DNA of 64,000 nt from Humidesulfovibrio sp964502805 (GTDB taxonomy: Bacteria > Desulfobacterota > Desulfovibrionia > Desulfovibrionales > Desulfovibrionaceae), in NCBI GenBank assembly GCA_964502805.1, contig CAZCYB010000003.1, forward strand, positions 1-64,000, written 5' to 3'. The translations under genes and the position numbers were made by a program. Below, one piece after another: positions 26,881-35,135 of the stretch. The notes under the pieces are model-generated. The model was not told where the DNA came from. It saw only the letters and a program-made list of their open reading frames with translations, and searched no databases. Every line of letters begins with the position of its first letter. Position 1 is the stretch's first letter.

Positions 26881-27327
26881 TTAGGAGGTCAGGCGGGCGC
26901 GTACGGCGTCGCTCGCCTTCTTGCCGTCGTAGCGGCCCTTGTACGCGGCGGTGAGCGCCTGCATGACCTTGCCCATGTCCTTGGGCCCGGCGGCGCCGGT
27001 CTCCCGGACCAGGGCGTCGATGGCCGAGGCCAACTCGTCGTCGGTGAGGGGCTGGGGCATGTAGTCCGTGAGGACCGCGAGCTCGTCCTGCTCCACGGCG
27101 GCCAGGTCGGCGCGGCCATGCTTCGTGTACTGGTCCACGGATTCGCGGCGCTGCTTGATCTGGCGGGCGACGAGCTCCAGGCAGTCGTCGTCGGTGACGG
27201 GGCGCAAGAGTTCGACCTCACGGTTCTTGACGGCTGTCTTGAGGTGCCTCAAGACAGCCAGTCGAACCGTGTCCTTGGCCTTGTAGGCCGTGATGTAGTC
27301 GGACTCTATGCGTCCCTTGATGCTCAT
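26881..27327 (-). CDS. yqeY: GatB/YqeY domain-containing protein
   Basis: This 148-residue stand-alone YqeY domain resembles the tRNA-binding tail of GatB. It has DYITAYKAKDTVRLAVLRHL near the N-terminus, the ELLRPVTDDDCLELVARQIKQR segment and GAAGPKDMGKVMQAL. The molecular role is unproven; the gene is almost always between rpsU and dnaG or mutS2, as here. Residues 19-36 are encoded by a near-perfect long inverted repeat. The ATG at 27327 lies 10 bp after the rpsU stop. Confidence 0.9.
   Translation of the reverse strand: MSIKGRIESDYITAYKAKDTVRLAVLRHLKTAVKNREVELLRPVTDDDCLELVARQIKQRRESVDQYTKHGRADLAAVEQDELAVLTDYMPQPLTDDELASAIDALVRETGAAGPKDMGKVMQALTAAYKGRYDGKKASDAVRARLTS
27219..27271 (-). repeat. 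Long near-perfect inverted repeat inside yqeY
   Basis: On the plus strand the arms are CACGGTTC-tt-GAC-GGCTGTCTTGAGG (27219-27244) and CCTCAAGACAGCC-a-GTC-GAACCGTG (27247-27271), with a 2-nt loop. All 24 base pairs match; only a 2-nt and a 1-nt bulge break the arms. The same hairpin forms in the yqeY mRNA. It lies wholly in coding sequence near the 5' end of the gene. Confidence 0.9.
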
Positions 27328-27337
27328 TCCTTAGATC

Positions 27338-27541
27338 CTATCCGTCGATCCTGGATTTGCGCATCTTCTTGACCAGCCGCTTCTTGGCGGCGGCCTTCTT
27401 CTTCTTTTCCTGGACGCTGGGCTTCTCGTAGTGCTGGCGCTTCTTGAGCTCCGAGAGGATGCCGGCTTTCTCGACCTGCTTCTTGAAACGGCGCAGGGCG
27501 ATCTCGAAGTTATCGCTATCATCCAACAAAATACCGGGCAA
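27338..27541 (-). CDS. rpsU: 30S ribosomal protein S21
   Basis: This 67-residue basic protein of the small subunit contains NFEIALRRFKKQVEKAG and a Lys-rich tail (KKKKAAAKKRLVKKMRK). I place the start at TTG 27541 (MPGILLDDSDN), because GGGGAGG lies 8 nt upstream and relatives begin MPG. The in-frame GTG at 27550 overlaps the ribosome site itself. S21 heads the classical rpsU-dnaG-rpoD type operon, here with yqeY and mutS2 inserted. Confidence 0.95.
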   Translation of the reverse strand: MPGILLDDSDNFEIALRRFKKQVEKAGILSELKKRQHYEKPSVQEKKKKAAAKKRLVKKMRKSRIDG

Positions 27542-27629
27542 TGAAATCACCTCCCCATCGGGTACTCAAAAACGAAGAGACGTGCCTTTACCCCACCCCA
27601 AGCCAAAAAGCAAGGGGGCAGCGGCACGG

Positions 27630-27664
27630 AAAAAGGACCCATCCAGATGGTTCCGGATGGGTCC
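27630..27664 (-). terminator. Intrinsic terminator of the HU/small membrane protein transcript
   Basis: GGACCCATCC (27635-27644) and GGATGGGTCC (27655-27664) form a perfect 10-bp stem with a 10-nt loop. On the minus strand TTTTT follows at 27634-27630. It isolates the rpsU operon from the upstream HU transcript. Confidence 0.92.
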
Positions 27665-27694
27665 TGATATCCTAACTCAGCCCGGTTGCCCGCG

Positions 27695-27877
27695 CTAGTG
27701 GCCGTGGCCGGCGTGCGATTTGCAGCTGTCGGCCCAGGACTTCATGATGCAGTAGCCCATGCCGCTGCAGATCACGAAGAGCACGATGTACAGCACGCCG
27801 AAAAACACGGCGTGGTCGGCCTGCCACCAGGGCAGGTCCTGCGGCAAGGGGCTATGAACAGTTTCGCCATGCAACAT
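27695..27877 (-). CDS. Small single-span membrane protein, unknown function
   Basis: This 60-residue protein has a hydrophilic start, one hydrophobic helix at about residues 24-46 (AVFFGVLYIVLFVICSGMGYCIM), here quoted only in outline, and a His-rich tail ending KSHAGHGH. Two Cys lie in or next to the helix and one in the tail. It starts 15 bp after the HU stop and is followed by a strong terminator, so it is co-transcribed with HU. I do not recognise it. The His/Cys tail could bind a metal, but that is a guess. Confidence 0.7.
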   Translation of the reverse strand: MLHGETVHSPLPQDLPWWQADHAVFFGVLYIVLFVICSGMGYCIMKSWADSCKSHAGHGH

Positions 27878-27892
27878 TGCAAGCCTCCAGAT

Positions 27893-28165
27893 TTACTTCA
27901 CGGCGTCCTTGAGGAGCTTGCCGGGGCGGAACTTGACGACCTTGGTGGCGGGAATCTTGATCTCTTTGCCGGTGCGGGGGTTGCGACCGACACGGGCCTT
28001 GCGCTTCTCCACCTGGAACGTGCCGAAGCCGGTGAGGGTCAGCTTGCCTTCCTTCACCAGGACGTCTTCCACGGCGGCGATGAAGGCATTCAGGGCGCGC
28101 TCGGCATTAGCCTTGGTGAGATTGGCCTTCTCGGCGATTTTGACAACCAGATCAGCCTTGGTCAT
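27893..28165 (-). CDS. hup: DNA-binding protein HU
   Basis: This 90-residue nucleoid protein carries the signature GFGTFQVEKRKARVGRNP and the DNA-binding arm RNPRTGKEIKIPATKVVKFRPGK. The ATG at 28165 has GAGGAAGG upstream; a longer reading to 28201 would add 12 atypical residues. A small membrane-protein gene follows in the same transcript. A second, less similar HU/IHF-type gene lies at 39469. Confidence 0.96.
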   Translation of the reverse strand: MTKADLVVKIAEKANLTKANAERALNAFIAAVEDVLVKEGKLTLTGFGTFQVEKRKARVGRNPRTGKEIKIPATKVVKFRPGKLLKDAVK

Positions 28166-28347
28166 GTGTCCTTCCTCCTCATTGAGTAGTCCTGTTTGCA
28201 TCGCATCAGTCTTGGACGTGCAGCAAAAATCTCATGTTGGGGGTCTTGCACTCCGCATGCCCAAGATCAGTCCCAAACCGTCAGCCGGACAACGGCCCTA
28301 CGCACCCGAAACAACCCCGTGCGCGCCGTGTACGCAACTGAAACCTT

Positions 28348-28376
28348 CGTAAACACCAAACTTCAATCCAAGTCAA
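28348..28376 (-). promoter_or_regulatory. Candidate hup promoter
   Basis: On the minus strand TTGACT (28376-28371) is followed after exactly 17 nt by TTTACG (28353-28348). The -35 overlaps the ksgA stop codon. This leaves an untranslated leader of about 175 nt before hup in which I see no ORF or strong terminator. Confidence 0.45.
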
Positions 28377-29173
28377 GCGGGAAAATGGAAAGACAACGAT
28401 TTTGCCAGGGCCAGAAACTGTTCGGGCGCAAGCGTCTCTGGGCGCACGGAGGGGTCCAGCCCCAGGCCGGAAAGCGCGCTTACGTAGTCAGATTTTGCAT
28501 ATGATTTCAATATGGTACCCATCTGCTTGCGACGTTTCTGGAAGCAGGCGTGCAGCAGCGCGGCCAGCGCAGCGTCATCCCGGGGCTCCGGACTATTTAC
28601 CAGCGGCACAAAACGCAGCACTGCGGAATGTACCTTTGGCGCGGGCACGAACACGTGCGGAGGGACCTTGAACAGGAGCTCCGGGCGGGCGTGCACCTGC
28701 ACCCAGGCGCTGAGCGCGCCGTATTCCTTTCCGCCCGGGCTGGCCGCCAGGCGCTGGCCCACCTCCAACTGCACCATGAACACCGCGGCGGCGTAGCGCG
28801 CCCGGCTCACGATCTCCCAGATCAGCGGCGAGGCGATGTTGTACGGAAGGTTGCCCACAATCTTGAGCACGCCCGACCGTCCCTCCGTCTCCCAGGGGTG
28901 CTTTAGCGCGTCCGCGTGGTTCACCTCGATATCCGGGTGGTTCTGGCGGATGGCCTGGGCCAGCTCGTCGTCCTTCTCGATGACTCTGAAGGCGGCCGGC
29001 CCGGCTTTAATGATGTGCTTGGTCAGCGCGCCACGACCCGGCCCGATCTCCAGCACGGAGTCCCCGGGTCCGATGTTCAAAGCCGCGACGATGTTGCGGG
29101 CGATGTTCTCATCGCGCAGAAAGTTCTGCCCCAGGCTGCGCTTGGGCGGGGCTTGTCCCGGTGATGCCGTCAT
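28373..29173 (-). CDS. rsmA: 16S rRNA dimethyladenosine transferase
   Basis: This 266-residue KsgA/RsmA protein dimethylates two adjacent adenosines in helix 45 of 16S rRNA. Motifs are RSLGQNFLRDENI, LEIGPGRGALTKHI (SAM motif I), and the catalytic GNLPYNIASPL. I chose ATG 29173 because AGGAG lies 5 nt upstream; an ATG at 29191 is also in frame. It is divergent from apt. Confidence 0.95.
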   Translation of the reverse strand: MTASPGQAPPKRSLGQNFLRDENIARNIVAALNIGPGDSVLEIGPGRGALTKHIIKAGPAAFRVIEKDDELAQAIRQNHPDIEVNHADALKHPWETEGRSGVLKIVGNLPYNIASPLIWEIVSRARYAAAVFMVQLEVGQRLAASPGGKEYGALSAWVQVHARPELLFKVPPHVFVPAPKVHSAVLRFVPLVNSPEPRDDAALAALLHACFQKRRKQMGTILKSYAKSDYVSALSGLGLDPSVRPETLAPEQFLALAKSLSFHFPA

Positions 29174-29224
29174 GTCTGCTCCTGAATACATGGGGCGGGC
29201 AGGTGCGCCAGCGGCCCCGAACGG

Positions 29225-29254
29225 TTGACAACTGCTTTGCACGATCTGTAGAAA
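29225..29254 (+). promoter_or_regulatory. Candidate apt promoter
   Basis: A consensus TTGACA (29225-29230) is followed after 18 nt by TAGAAA (29249-29254). The apt ATG is 31 bp further on, leaving room for a short leader with the GGAG ribosome site. Confidence 0.6.
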
Positions 29255-29285
29255 TGCGCAACGTTTGCAAAAAGGAGCCCTCAGC

Positions 29286-29798
29286 ATGGATCTTCGCAAG
29301 TTCATCCGGGACGTGCCCAACTTCCCCAAGGACGGCATCCTCTTCTTTGACATCACCCCGCTTCTGGCCGAGCCCAGGGCCTTCCGCTACGCCATCGACG
29401 CCATGGCCGAACGCTTCCAGGACCTTGGCGCCAACAAGATCGTGGCGGCGGAGGCCCGCGGGTTCCTCTTCGGCGCACCCCTGGCCTACAAGATGAACGT
29501 GGGCTTTGTCCCGGTGCGCAAGCCCGGCAAGCTGCCCTACAAGACCACCTCCGTCACCTACGACCTGGAGTACGGCACGGACACCCTGTGCATGCACGTG
29601 GACGCGGTGGAGCCCGGCGACAAGATCCTGATCATCGACGACCTGCTGGCCACCGGCGGCACCACCGGAGGCATGATCAAGCTGGTGAAGAACAAGGGCG
29701 GCGACATCGCCGGCATCGGGTTCATCATCGAGCTGGGCTTCCTGGACGGCCCGAGCAAGCTGGAGGGCATTCCCCACCAGTACCTGCTGAAGCTGTAG
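29286..29798 (+). CDS. apt: Adenine phosphoribosyltransferase
   Basis: This 170-residue enzyme converts adenine and PRPP to AMP. It has FPKDGILFFDITPLL, AAEARGFLFGAPLA, RKPGKLPYKT, and the PRPP loop ILIIDDLLATGGTT. ATG 29286 has AAGGAG 9 nt upstream. mtnP begins 12 bp after the stop. MtnP releases adenine from methylthioadenosine and Apt recaptures it, so the pair forms a salvage module. Confidence 0.96.
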   Translation: MDLRKFIRDVPNFPKDGILFFDITPLLAEPRAFRYAIDAMAERFQDLGANKIVAAEARGFLFGAPLAYKMNVGFVPVRKPGKLPYKTTSVTYDLEYGTDTLCMHVDAVEPGDKILIIDDLLATGGTTGGMIKLVKNKGGDIAGIGFIIELGFLDGPSKLEGIPHQYLLKL

Positions 29799-29810
29799 GC
29801 CGGGGGACGC

Positions 29811-30560
29811 ATGGCCAAGATAGGCATCATCGGCGGCAGCGGGCTGGACAACCCGGACATCCTGCAGGACAGCAAGGATATCCGCGTGGAATCGCCCTAC
29901 GGCGAGCTCACCTCCCCCGTGCGCGCAGGCAACATAGGCCACCACGAGGTGTACCTGCTGGCCCGCCACGGCCGAGACCACACCGTGCCGCCCAGCCAGG
30001 TGAACTACCGCAGCATGATCCACACCCTGAAGACGCTGGGCTGCGACTTCGTCCTGACCACCACCGCCGTGGGCTCGCTCAGGCAGGAGATCGGCCGGGG
30101 CGACCTGGTGATCCTGGACCAGTTCATCGATTTTACGCGGCACCGCAGCATCACCTATTATGACCGGTTCGACCCGCATTCCCCGGTGCATACGCCCATG
30201 GCCGACCCGTTCTCCGAGTATCTGCGCGGACTGCTGAACCAGTCCTGCGAGGAACTGGGCATCCGCCACCACAAGACCGGCACGGTGGTCACCATCGAGG
30301 GCCCGCGCTTCTCCACCAGGGCGGAGTCGCGCATGTTCCAGATGTGGGGGGCCGACGTCATCAACATGAGCATCTCCCCCGAGGTCATCCTGGCCAACGA
30401 GGCCGGGCTGCCCTACGCCTCCGTGGCCATGAGCACGGACTACGACTGCTGGAAGACCGACGAGCCCCCCGTTTCCTGGCAGGAGATCATCCACATCTTC
30501 AAGCAGAACGCCGAGAAGGTCACCAGCGTGCTCATGCGGGCCATCGGCATGATTCCCTGA
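29811..30560 (+). CDS. mtnP: S-methyl-5'-thioadenosine phosphorylase
   Basis: This 249-residue purine phosphorylase family member cleaves methylthioadenosine to adenine and methylthioribose 1-phosphate. It has GIIGGSGLDNP, ARHGRDHTVPPSQVNYR, TTAVGSLRQE, and SISPEVILANEAGLPYASVA followed by STDYDCW, the combination typical of MTA rather than inosine/guanosine phosphorylases. Its product adenine is the substrate of the upstream apt product. Specificity is predicted, not shown. Confidence 0.9.
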   Translation: MAKIGIIGGSGLDNPDILQDSKDIRVESPYGELTSPVRAGNIGHHEVYLLARHGRDHTVPPSQVNYRSMIHTLKTLGCDFVLTTTAVGSLRQEIGRGDLVILDQFIDFTRHRSITYYDRFDPHSPVHTPMADPFSEYLRGLLNQSCEELGIRHHKTGTVVTIEGPRFSTRAESRMFQMWGADVINMSISPEVILANEAGLPYASVAMSTDYDCWKTDEPPVSWQEIIHIFKQNAEKVTSVLMRAIGMIP

Positions 30561-30580
30561 CCCCCTGCAACGGATAGGGC

Positions 30581-30610
30581 TTGACATTGCCCAAGCTTCG
30601 TGCATAGACA
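30581..30610 (+). promoter_or_regulatory. Candidate promoter of the PxxKW protein gene
   Basis: A consensus TTGACA (30581-30586) lies 18 nt before TAGACA (30605-30610). The gene starts 68 bp further on behind an AAGGAGGA ribosome site. A small hairpin with an AAAA loop lies in the leader at about 30632-30660. Confidence 0.55.
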
Positions 30611-30677
30611 ACCGCTCTCATTTCGATGACAACCCCTGGCGCAAAAGCGAGCCCCAGGTTCAAGGAGGATCATTTCT

Positions 30678-30968
30678 ATGGCTGACGACAAGAAGAACGG
30701 CGGCGCCCTGGCCGGTGCCGTCATGACCGCCGAGGGGCTCTCCTTCAAGGGCCTGATCATGAACCCCGTGGTGGAGAACTGCACCGGCTGCGAGCGCATC
30801 GTGGCCTTTGAGGACAAGAGCTACTGCCCGACCTACGCCCAGCCCGAGAAGAAGTGGGTGCGCGGCATCTGCAACTTCGCCACCCACGTCAAGGCGACGG
30901 TGGACAAGGAAGGCAAGACCAAGGTCAACCCGCTGAAGGCCTCCAAGCGCGCCGCCAGGGGTCGCTAG
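30678..30968 (+). CDS. PxxKW family cysteine-rich protein
   Basis: This 96-residue protein has Cys in the pattern NCTGCERIV, SYCPTY and GICNFATH, with the motif PEKKW between the third and fourth Cys. This matches the PxxKW cysteine-rich family I know from deltaproteobacteria; no function is established to my knowledge. The C-terminus is Lys/Arg-rich. It has its own promoter, a strong ribosome site and a strong terminator, so it is probably a well-expressed single gene. The four Cys could hold zinc or an Fe-S cluster (inference). Confidence 0.85.
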   Translation: MADDKKNGGALAGAVMTAEGLSFKGLIMNPVVENCTGCERIVAFEDKSYCPTYAQPEKKWVRGICNFATHVKATVDKEGKTKVNPLKASKRAARGR

Positions 30969-30982
30969 TACCGGACGCTTTG

Positions 30983-31014
30983 AAAAGGCGGGGGCGACCC
31001 CGCCTTTTCTTTTT
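30983..31014 (+). terminator. Intrinsic terminator after the PxxKW gene
   Basis: AAAAGGCGGGG (30983-30993) and CCCCGCCTTTT (30998-31008) form an 11-bp stem with a 4-nt loop, followed by a T-rich tail. The A/T ends of the stem make it potentially bidirectional. Confidence 0.93.
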
Positions 31015-31055
31015 CCATCCGCCCACCTTCCAAGCCCGTCACCACGGAGCCCCCA

Positions 31056-32279
31056 ATGCTTGCCGACCTGCACCGGCACATCCAGGACCAGTCCGCCTAC
31101 ATTGTCGACCTGCAGCGCGCCATGGTGGCCATCCCCGCCCTGGGCCCCATGAACGGAGGCCCCGGCGAGAAGGAAAAGGCCGAATTCCTCAAGGCCCACT
31201 TGAAAGAGCTGGGCTTTGCCGAGGTGACCGAGTTGCGCGCGCCGGACCCCGCCGTGCCCTGCGGCTACAGGCCCAGCCTGGCCGCCGTCATCCCCGGAAA
31301 GAACACCGCCAAGACCCTCTGGGTCATCTCGCACACTGACATCGTGCCCCCCGGCGACTTGGCCCTGTGGGACAGCGACCCGTACGCCCTGGTCCAGAAG
31401 GGGGACGTCCTCATCGGCCGCGGGGTGGAGGACAACCACCAGGGCGTGGTCAGCTCCCTGCTGGTGGCCAAGGCCCTGCTGGACCTGAAGATCACCCCGG
31501 AGATGAACTACGGCGTGCTCCTGGTGGCCGACGAGGAGACCGGCAGCAAGTTCGGCCTGGACTATGTTGTCAAGAAGCACCCGGAGCTCTTCCGCAAGGA
31601 CGACCTGTTCGTGGTGCCGGACTTCGGCGAACCCAACTCCGAGATGGTGGAGATCGCCGAGAAAAGCATGTTCTGGCTCAAGGTCATCGTGGAGGGCAGG
31701 CAGTGCCACGCCTCCACCCCCGCTGCGGGCATCAACACCCTGCTGGCGGCCTCGGCGTTCATCCTCAAGATCCCGCAGCTGCACGCCATCTTCGACCGCC
31801 AGGACCCCATCTTCGACCCGCCGCACTCCACGTTCCAGCCCACCAAGAAGGAGGCCAACGTGGAGAACATCAACACCATCCCCGGTCGGGACGTGTTCTA
31901 CCTGGATTGCCGCGTCATGCCCGGCTACAACCTGGAGACGATCTTCGGCAAGATCAAGGAGTTCGGGCGCGAGGTTGAGGCCGAGCACGGCGTGCGCATC
32001 AGCTACGAGTTCGTGCAGCGCGAGCAGGCCGCCCCGGCCACCCCGGCGGACAGCGAGGTGGTGACCCGGCTCATGCGCCGCGTGCGCGAGGTCTTCGGCA
32101 ACGAGCCCAGGCTCAAGGGCATCGGCGGAGGCACCGTGGCCGCCTACCTGCGCCGCGCGGGCTACGGGGCCGTGGTCTGGAGCACGCTGATGCACAACGC
32201 CCACCAGCCCAACGAGCGCTCGTCCATCACCAGCACCATCAAGGACGCCAAGGTCATGGCGGCCATGCTCTTCGACTAG
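31056..32279 (+). CDS. M20 family metallopeptidase (DapE/ArgE group)
   Basis: This 407-residue zinc hydrolase shows metal-site motifs SHTDIVPPGD, GRGVEDNHQG, VADEETGS, VPDFGEP, CHASTP and a C-terminal NAHQPNE. The fold is that of succinyl-diaminopimelate desuccinylases and related deacylases or dipeptidases. It is not placed beside lysine or arginine genes, so the substrate is uncertain. mnmG follows 18 bp later. Confidence 0.88.
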   Translation: MLADLHRHIQDQSAYIVDLQRAMVAIPALGPMNGGPGEKEKAEFLKAHLKELGFAEVTELRAPDPAVPCGYRPSLAAVIPGKNTAKTLWVISHTDIVPPGDLALWDSDPYALVQKGDVLIGRGVEDNHQGVVSSLLVAKALLDLKITPEMNYGVLLVADEETGSKFGLDYVVKKHPELFRKDDLFVVPDFGEPNSEMVEIAEKSMFWLKVIVEGRQCHASTPAAGINTLLAASAFILKIPQLHAIFDRQDPIFDPPHSTFQPTKKEANVENINTIPGRDVFYLDCRVMPGYNLETIFGKIKEFGREVEAEHGVRISYEFVQREQAAPATPADSEVVTRLMRRVREVFGNEPRLKGIGGGTVAAYLRRAGYGAVVWSTLMHNAHQPNERSSITSTIKDAKVMAAMLFD

Positions 32280-32297
32280 GAGGAGCGGGAGTAGCCC

Positions 32298-34190
32298 ATG
32301 GTGCAGCGCGCTGCGCCGCCGGACATCTTCGATCTCGTCGTTGTTGGCGCGGGCCACGCTGGCTGCGAGGCCGCCATGGCCGCCGCTCGCCTGGGCCTGG
32401 CCACCCTGCTGGCCACGGTGAACGTGGACCGCATCGGGCACCTGTCCTGCAACCCGGCCATCGGGGGCCTGGCCAAGGGCCACATGGTGCGGGAGATCGA
32501 CGCCCTGGGCGGCGTGATGGTCCTGGGGGTCGTCGAGTGCGGCATCCAGTTCCTCCAGCGCACCCAGATCAAGAGCCCGGCGGTGCTCTCCTCCCGCGCC
32601 CAGTTCGACCGAGACCAGTACCTGCGCGTTGTCCGCCGCGACATCTTCGCCCAGCCGAACCTCCACGTGGTCCAGGACATGGCCGAGGGCCTGCTGGTGG
32701 ACCAGGGACGCTGTGCGGGCATCCGCACCCGCGCCGGGCAGACCTTCCGCAGCCGCGCCGTGCTGCTCACCACCGGCACCTTCCTGCGCGGGCTCATCCA
32801 CATCGGCCTCACCCATTACTCAGGCGGACGCCTGGGCGATCCGGCCTCGGAGGGCCTCTCCGGCGAGCTGCGCGGCCTGGGCCTCACGCTGGGCCGCCTC
32901 AAGACCGGCACCCCGCCCCGACTGCTCAAGAGCAGCATCGACTTCTCGGTCATGGAGCCACAGCACGGCGACGAGCCCATCCAGCCCTTCAGCTTCCAGA
33001 ACACCACCGTGCCCCTGCCCCAGGTGCCCTGCCACGTCACCTACACCAACGCCGCCGCCCACGAGGCCATCCGGAGCGGGTTCGAGCGCTCGCCGCTGTA
33101 CACCGGCGTCATCCAGGGCACGGGCGCGCGCTACTGCCCCTCGGTGGAGGACAAGGTCGCGCGCTTCCCGGACAAGGAACGCCACCAGGTCTTCATCGAG
33201 CCCGAGGGTCTGGAGAGCCCGGAGGTCTACCCCAACGGCATCTCCACAAGCCTGCCCCTGGACATCCAGAAGCGCCTGCTCGCCGCCATCCCCGGCCTGG
33301 AGAAGGCCCAGATCGTTCGGCCCGGCTACGCCATCGAATACGACTTCATCCCGCCCACGCAGCTTCTGCCCACCCTGGAAACCAAGGCCCTGCCGGGGCT
33401 GTACTGCGCCGGGCAGATCAACGGCACCTCCGGCTACGAGGAGGCCGCGGCCCAGGGCCTGTGGGCCGCCCTCAACGTGACCTGCGCCGCGCGCGGGGTG
33501 CCGCCCTTCCTGCCGCGCCGCGACCAGGCCTACATGGCGGTGCTGGTGGACGACCTTGTGACGAAAGGCACAAGCGAGCCCTACCGCATGTTCACCTCCC
33601 GCGCGGAGTACCGCCTGCTGCTGCGCGAGGGCAACGCCGACCAGCGCCTGACGCCCCTGGGCCGGGAGCTGGGCCTGGTGGACGAGGGCCGCTGGCGGGC
33701 ATTCTCGGACAAGAAGCGCCGCCTGGACGAGCTTCTGGCCGCCTTCGAGGGCACGCTGATCCGCCCCGACGCCCCCACGCGCGAAAAACTCCTGGCCCTG
33801 GGCGCGTCCATCCCCGGCAAGGCCGTGCCCCTGGCCGCCCTGCTCCGCCAACCCCAGGTGGACATCGCCGCCCTGGCCCCGCTGCTTCCCGCCATCGCCG
33901 AAACACCCATGGAGGTGCTGCGCGAGGCGGAGACCCAGGTGCGCTACGCCAGCTACCTGGACAAGGAGCGCGAACTGGTGGAGAGGAGCCGGGGCCGGGA
34001 GGAGACCCCCCTGCCCGAGGGCCTCGACTACGCCGAGGTTTGCGGGCTGACCCGCGAGGTGATGGAGAAGCTGGCGCGCACCAGGCCGCTCACCCTGGGC
34101 CAGGCCGCGCGCATCTCCGGAGTCACCCCGGCTGCGGTGAACTGCCTGGAGATCCACCTGCGCAAGCTCACCAGCCTTCCCAAAGCGTAA
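32298..34190 (+). CDS. mnmG: tRNA uridine-5-carboxymethylaminomethyl modification enzyme MnmG
   Basis: This 630-residue FAD protein works with MnmE to modify U34 of several tRNAs. It has VVGAGHAGCEAAMAAARLG, the LSCNPAIGGLAKGH loop with a catalytic Cys, KTGTPPR, and GQINGTSGYEEAAAQG. The C-terminal tRNA-binding domain contains YASYLDKE and ISGVTPAAVN. Length is normal. ATG 32298 follows GGAGGAGCGGGAG. Confidence 0.97.
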   Translation: MVQRAAPPDIFDLVVVGAGHAGCEAAMAAARLGLATLLATVNVDRIGHLSCNPAIGGLAKGHMVREIDALGGVMVLGVVECGIQFLQRTQIKSPAVLSSRAQFDRDQYLRVVRRDIFAQPNLHVVQDMAEGLLVDQGRCAGIRTRAGQTFRSRAVLLTTGTFLRGLIHIGLTHYSGGRLGDPASEGLSGELRGLGLTLGRLKTGTPPRLLKSSIDFSVMEPQHGDEPIQPFSFQNTTVPLPQVPCHVTYTNAAAHEAIRSGFERSPLYTGVIQGTGARYCPSVEDKVARFPDKERHQVFIEPEGLESPEVYPNGISTSLPLDIQKRLLAAIPGLEKAQIVRPGYAIEYDFIPPTQLLPTLETKALPGLYCAGQINGTSGYEEAAAQGLWAALNVTCAARGVPPFLPRRDQAYMAVLVDDLVTKGTSEPYRMFTSRAEYRLLLREGNADQRLTPLGRELGLVDEGRWRAFSDKKRRLDELLAAFEGTLIRPDAPTREKLLALGASIPGKAVPLAALLRQPQVDIAALAPLLPAIAETPMEVLREAETQVRYASYLDKERELVERSRGREETPLPEGLDYAEVCGLTREVMEKLARTRPLTLGQAARISGVTPAAVNCLEIHLRKLTSLPKA

Positions 34191-34206
34191 CAATCCCGTT
34201 GCATTG

Positions 34207-34235
34207 TTGACATTGCCCGGTCGCGGTAATAATTT
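34207..34235 (+). promoter_or_regulatory. Promoter of the corC-lnt-prfB operon
   Basis: TTGACA (34207-34212) is followed after 17 nt by TAATTT (34230-34235) in a distinctly AT-rich patch between mnmG and corC. The leader downstream contains a 6-bp hairpin GCGGAG-ACGG-CTCCGC at about 34271-34286. Confidence 0.7.
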
Positions 34236-34310
34236 TAAATTAAACATGGCGCGGTTAGGCGCGCCCCCCGGCGGAGACGGCTCCGCGACACCCCTTCAGG
34301 AGCAGGCATC

Positions 34311-35132
34311 TTGGACGAAGGCTCAAACGGAAGTTTACTCTCAACCATCCGCAATCTTTTCCGAAAAAGCGACTCACAGCTGGAAGAGCATCTCCGCGAG
34401 GCCGTTGCGGAGGGCGAGATAGAGAGCGAGGACGTACGCGTCCTGCAGAACGTCATCGACCTTGAGGAGAAGCGCGTCGGGGAGATCATGATCCCCCGGC
34501 CGGACATAATCTGCGCCGAGGCCGAGGACACGCTGGCCGAAGTGGCCGCGCTCATCGTGCAGCACGGCCACTCGCGCATTCCCATCTACGAGGACAACCG
34601 CGACCACATGGTGGGCGTGGTCCACGCCAAGGACGTCATCAAGCCGCTTTTGGAGTGCCAGGCCCCGGCCCCGAAGCTCATGGATTTGGCCCGGCCGCCG
34701 CACTTCGTGCCCGAGACGACCAACCTCAAGGCCCTGCTGCACGACCTGCGCACCCGGCGCGTGCACCTGGCCATCGTGCTGGACGAGTACGGCGGCACCG
34801 CCGGGCTGGTGACCATGGAGGACGTGCTGGAGCAGATCGTGGGCGACATCGGCGACGAGCACGACGAACTCAGGCCCGAGGACGTGCTCGAACAGCCCGA
34901 CGGCTCCCTGCTGGTCTCCGGTCGCGTGCCCCTGGACGAGGTCAACGAGCTCTTCGGCCTGGAGCTGGCCTCGGAGCAGGTGGAGACCATCGGCGGCTAC
35001 CTGTGCGAGATCGCAGGGCGCATCCCGGCCCAAGGCGAAAGCTTCCCCATGGGCGCGTGGGTCTTTGACGTGGAAGAGGCCGACGCCAAGCACATAGAGA
35101 CCCTGCGCGCCCGGCGCGCGCCGGAGGCCTAG
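34311..35132 (+). CDS. corC: CorC/HlyC family CBS-domain protein
   Basis: This 273-residue cytoplasmic protein has two CBS domains (about 60-180, with GEIMIPRPDI, HSRIPIYEDN, VLDEYGGTAGLVTMEDV) and a C-terminal CorC_HlyC domain (about 195-270). Relatives take part in magnesium/cobalt efflux. It starts at TTG 34311 with AGGAG 8 nt upstream; no ATG nearby gives a full N-terminus. lnt starts 3 bp after the stop, a corC-lnt pairing common in proteobacteria. Confidence 0.92.
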   Translation: MDEGSNGSLLSTIRNLFRKSDSQLEEHLREAVAEGEIESEDVRVLQNVIDLEEKRVGEIMIPRPDIICAEAEDTLAEVAALIVQHGHSRIPIYEDNRDHMVGVVHAKDVIKPLLECQAPAPKLMDLARPPHFVPETTNLKALLHDLRTRRVHLAIVLDEYGGTAGLVTMEDVLEQIVGDIGDEHDELRPEDVLEQPDGSLLVSGRVPLDEVNELFGLELASEQVETIGGYLCEIAGRIPAQGESFPMGAWVFDVEEADAKHIETLRARRAPEA

Positions 35133-35135
35133 GGC

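Noticed and set aside
34204..34422. A 72-codon ORF overlapping the corC start
   Set aside because: It lies over the promoter and leader and runs out of frame into corC; no ribosome site.
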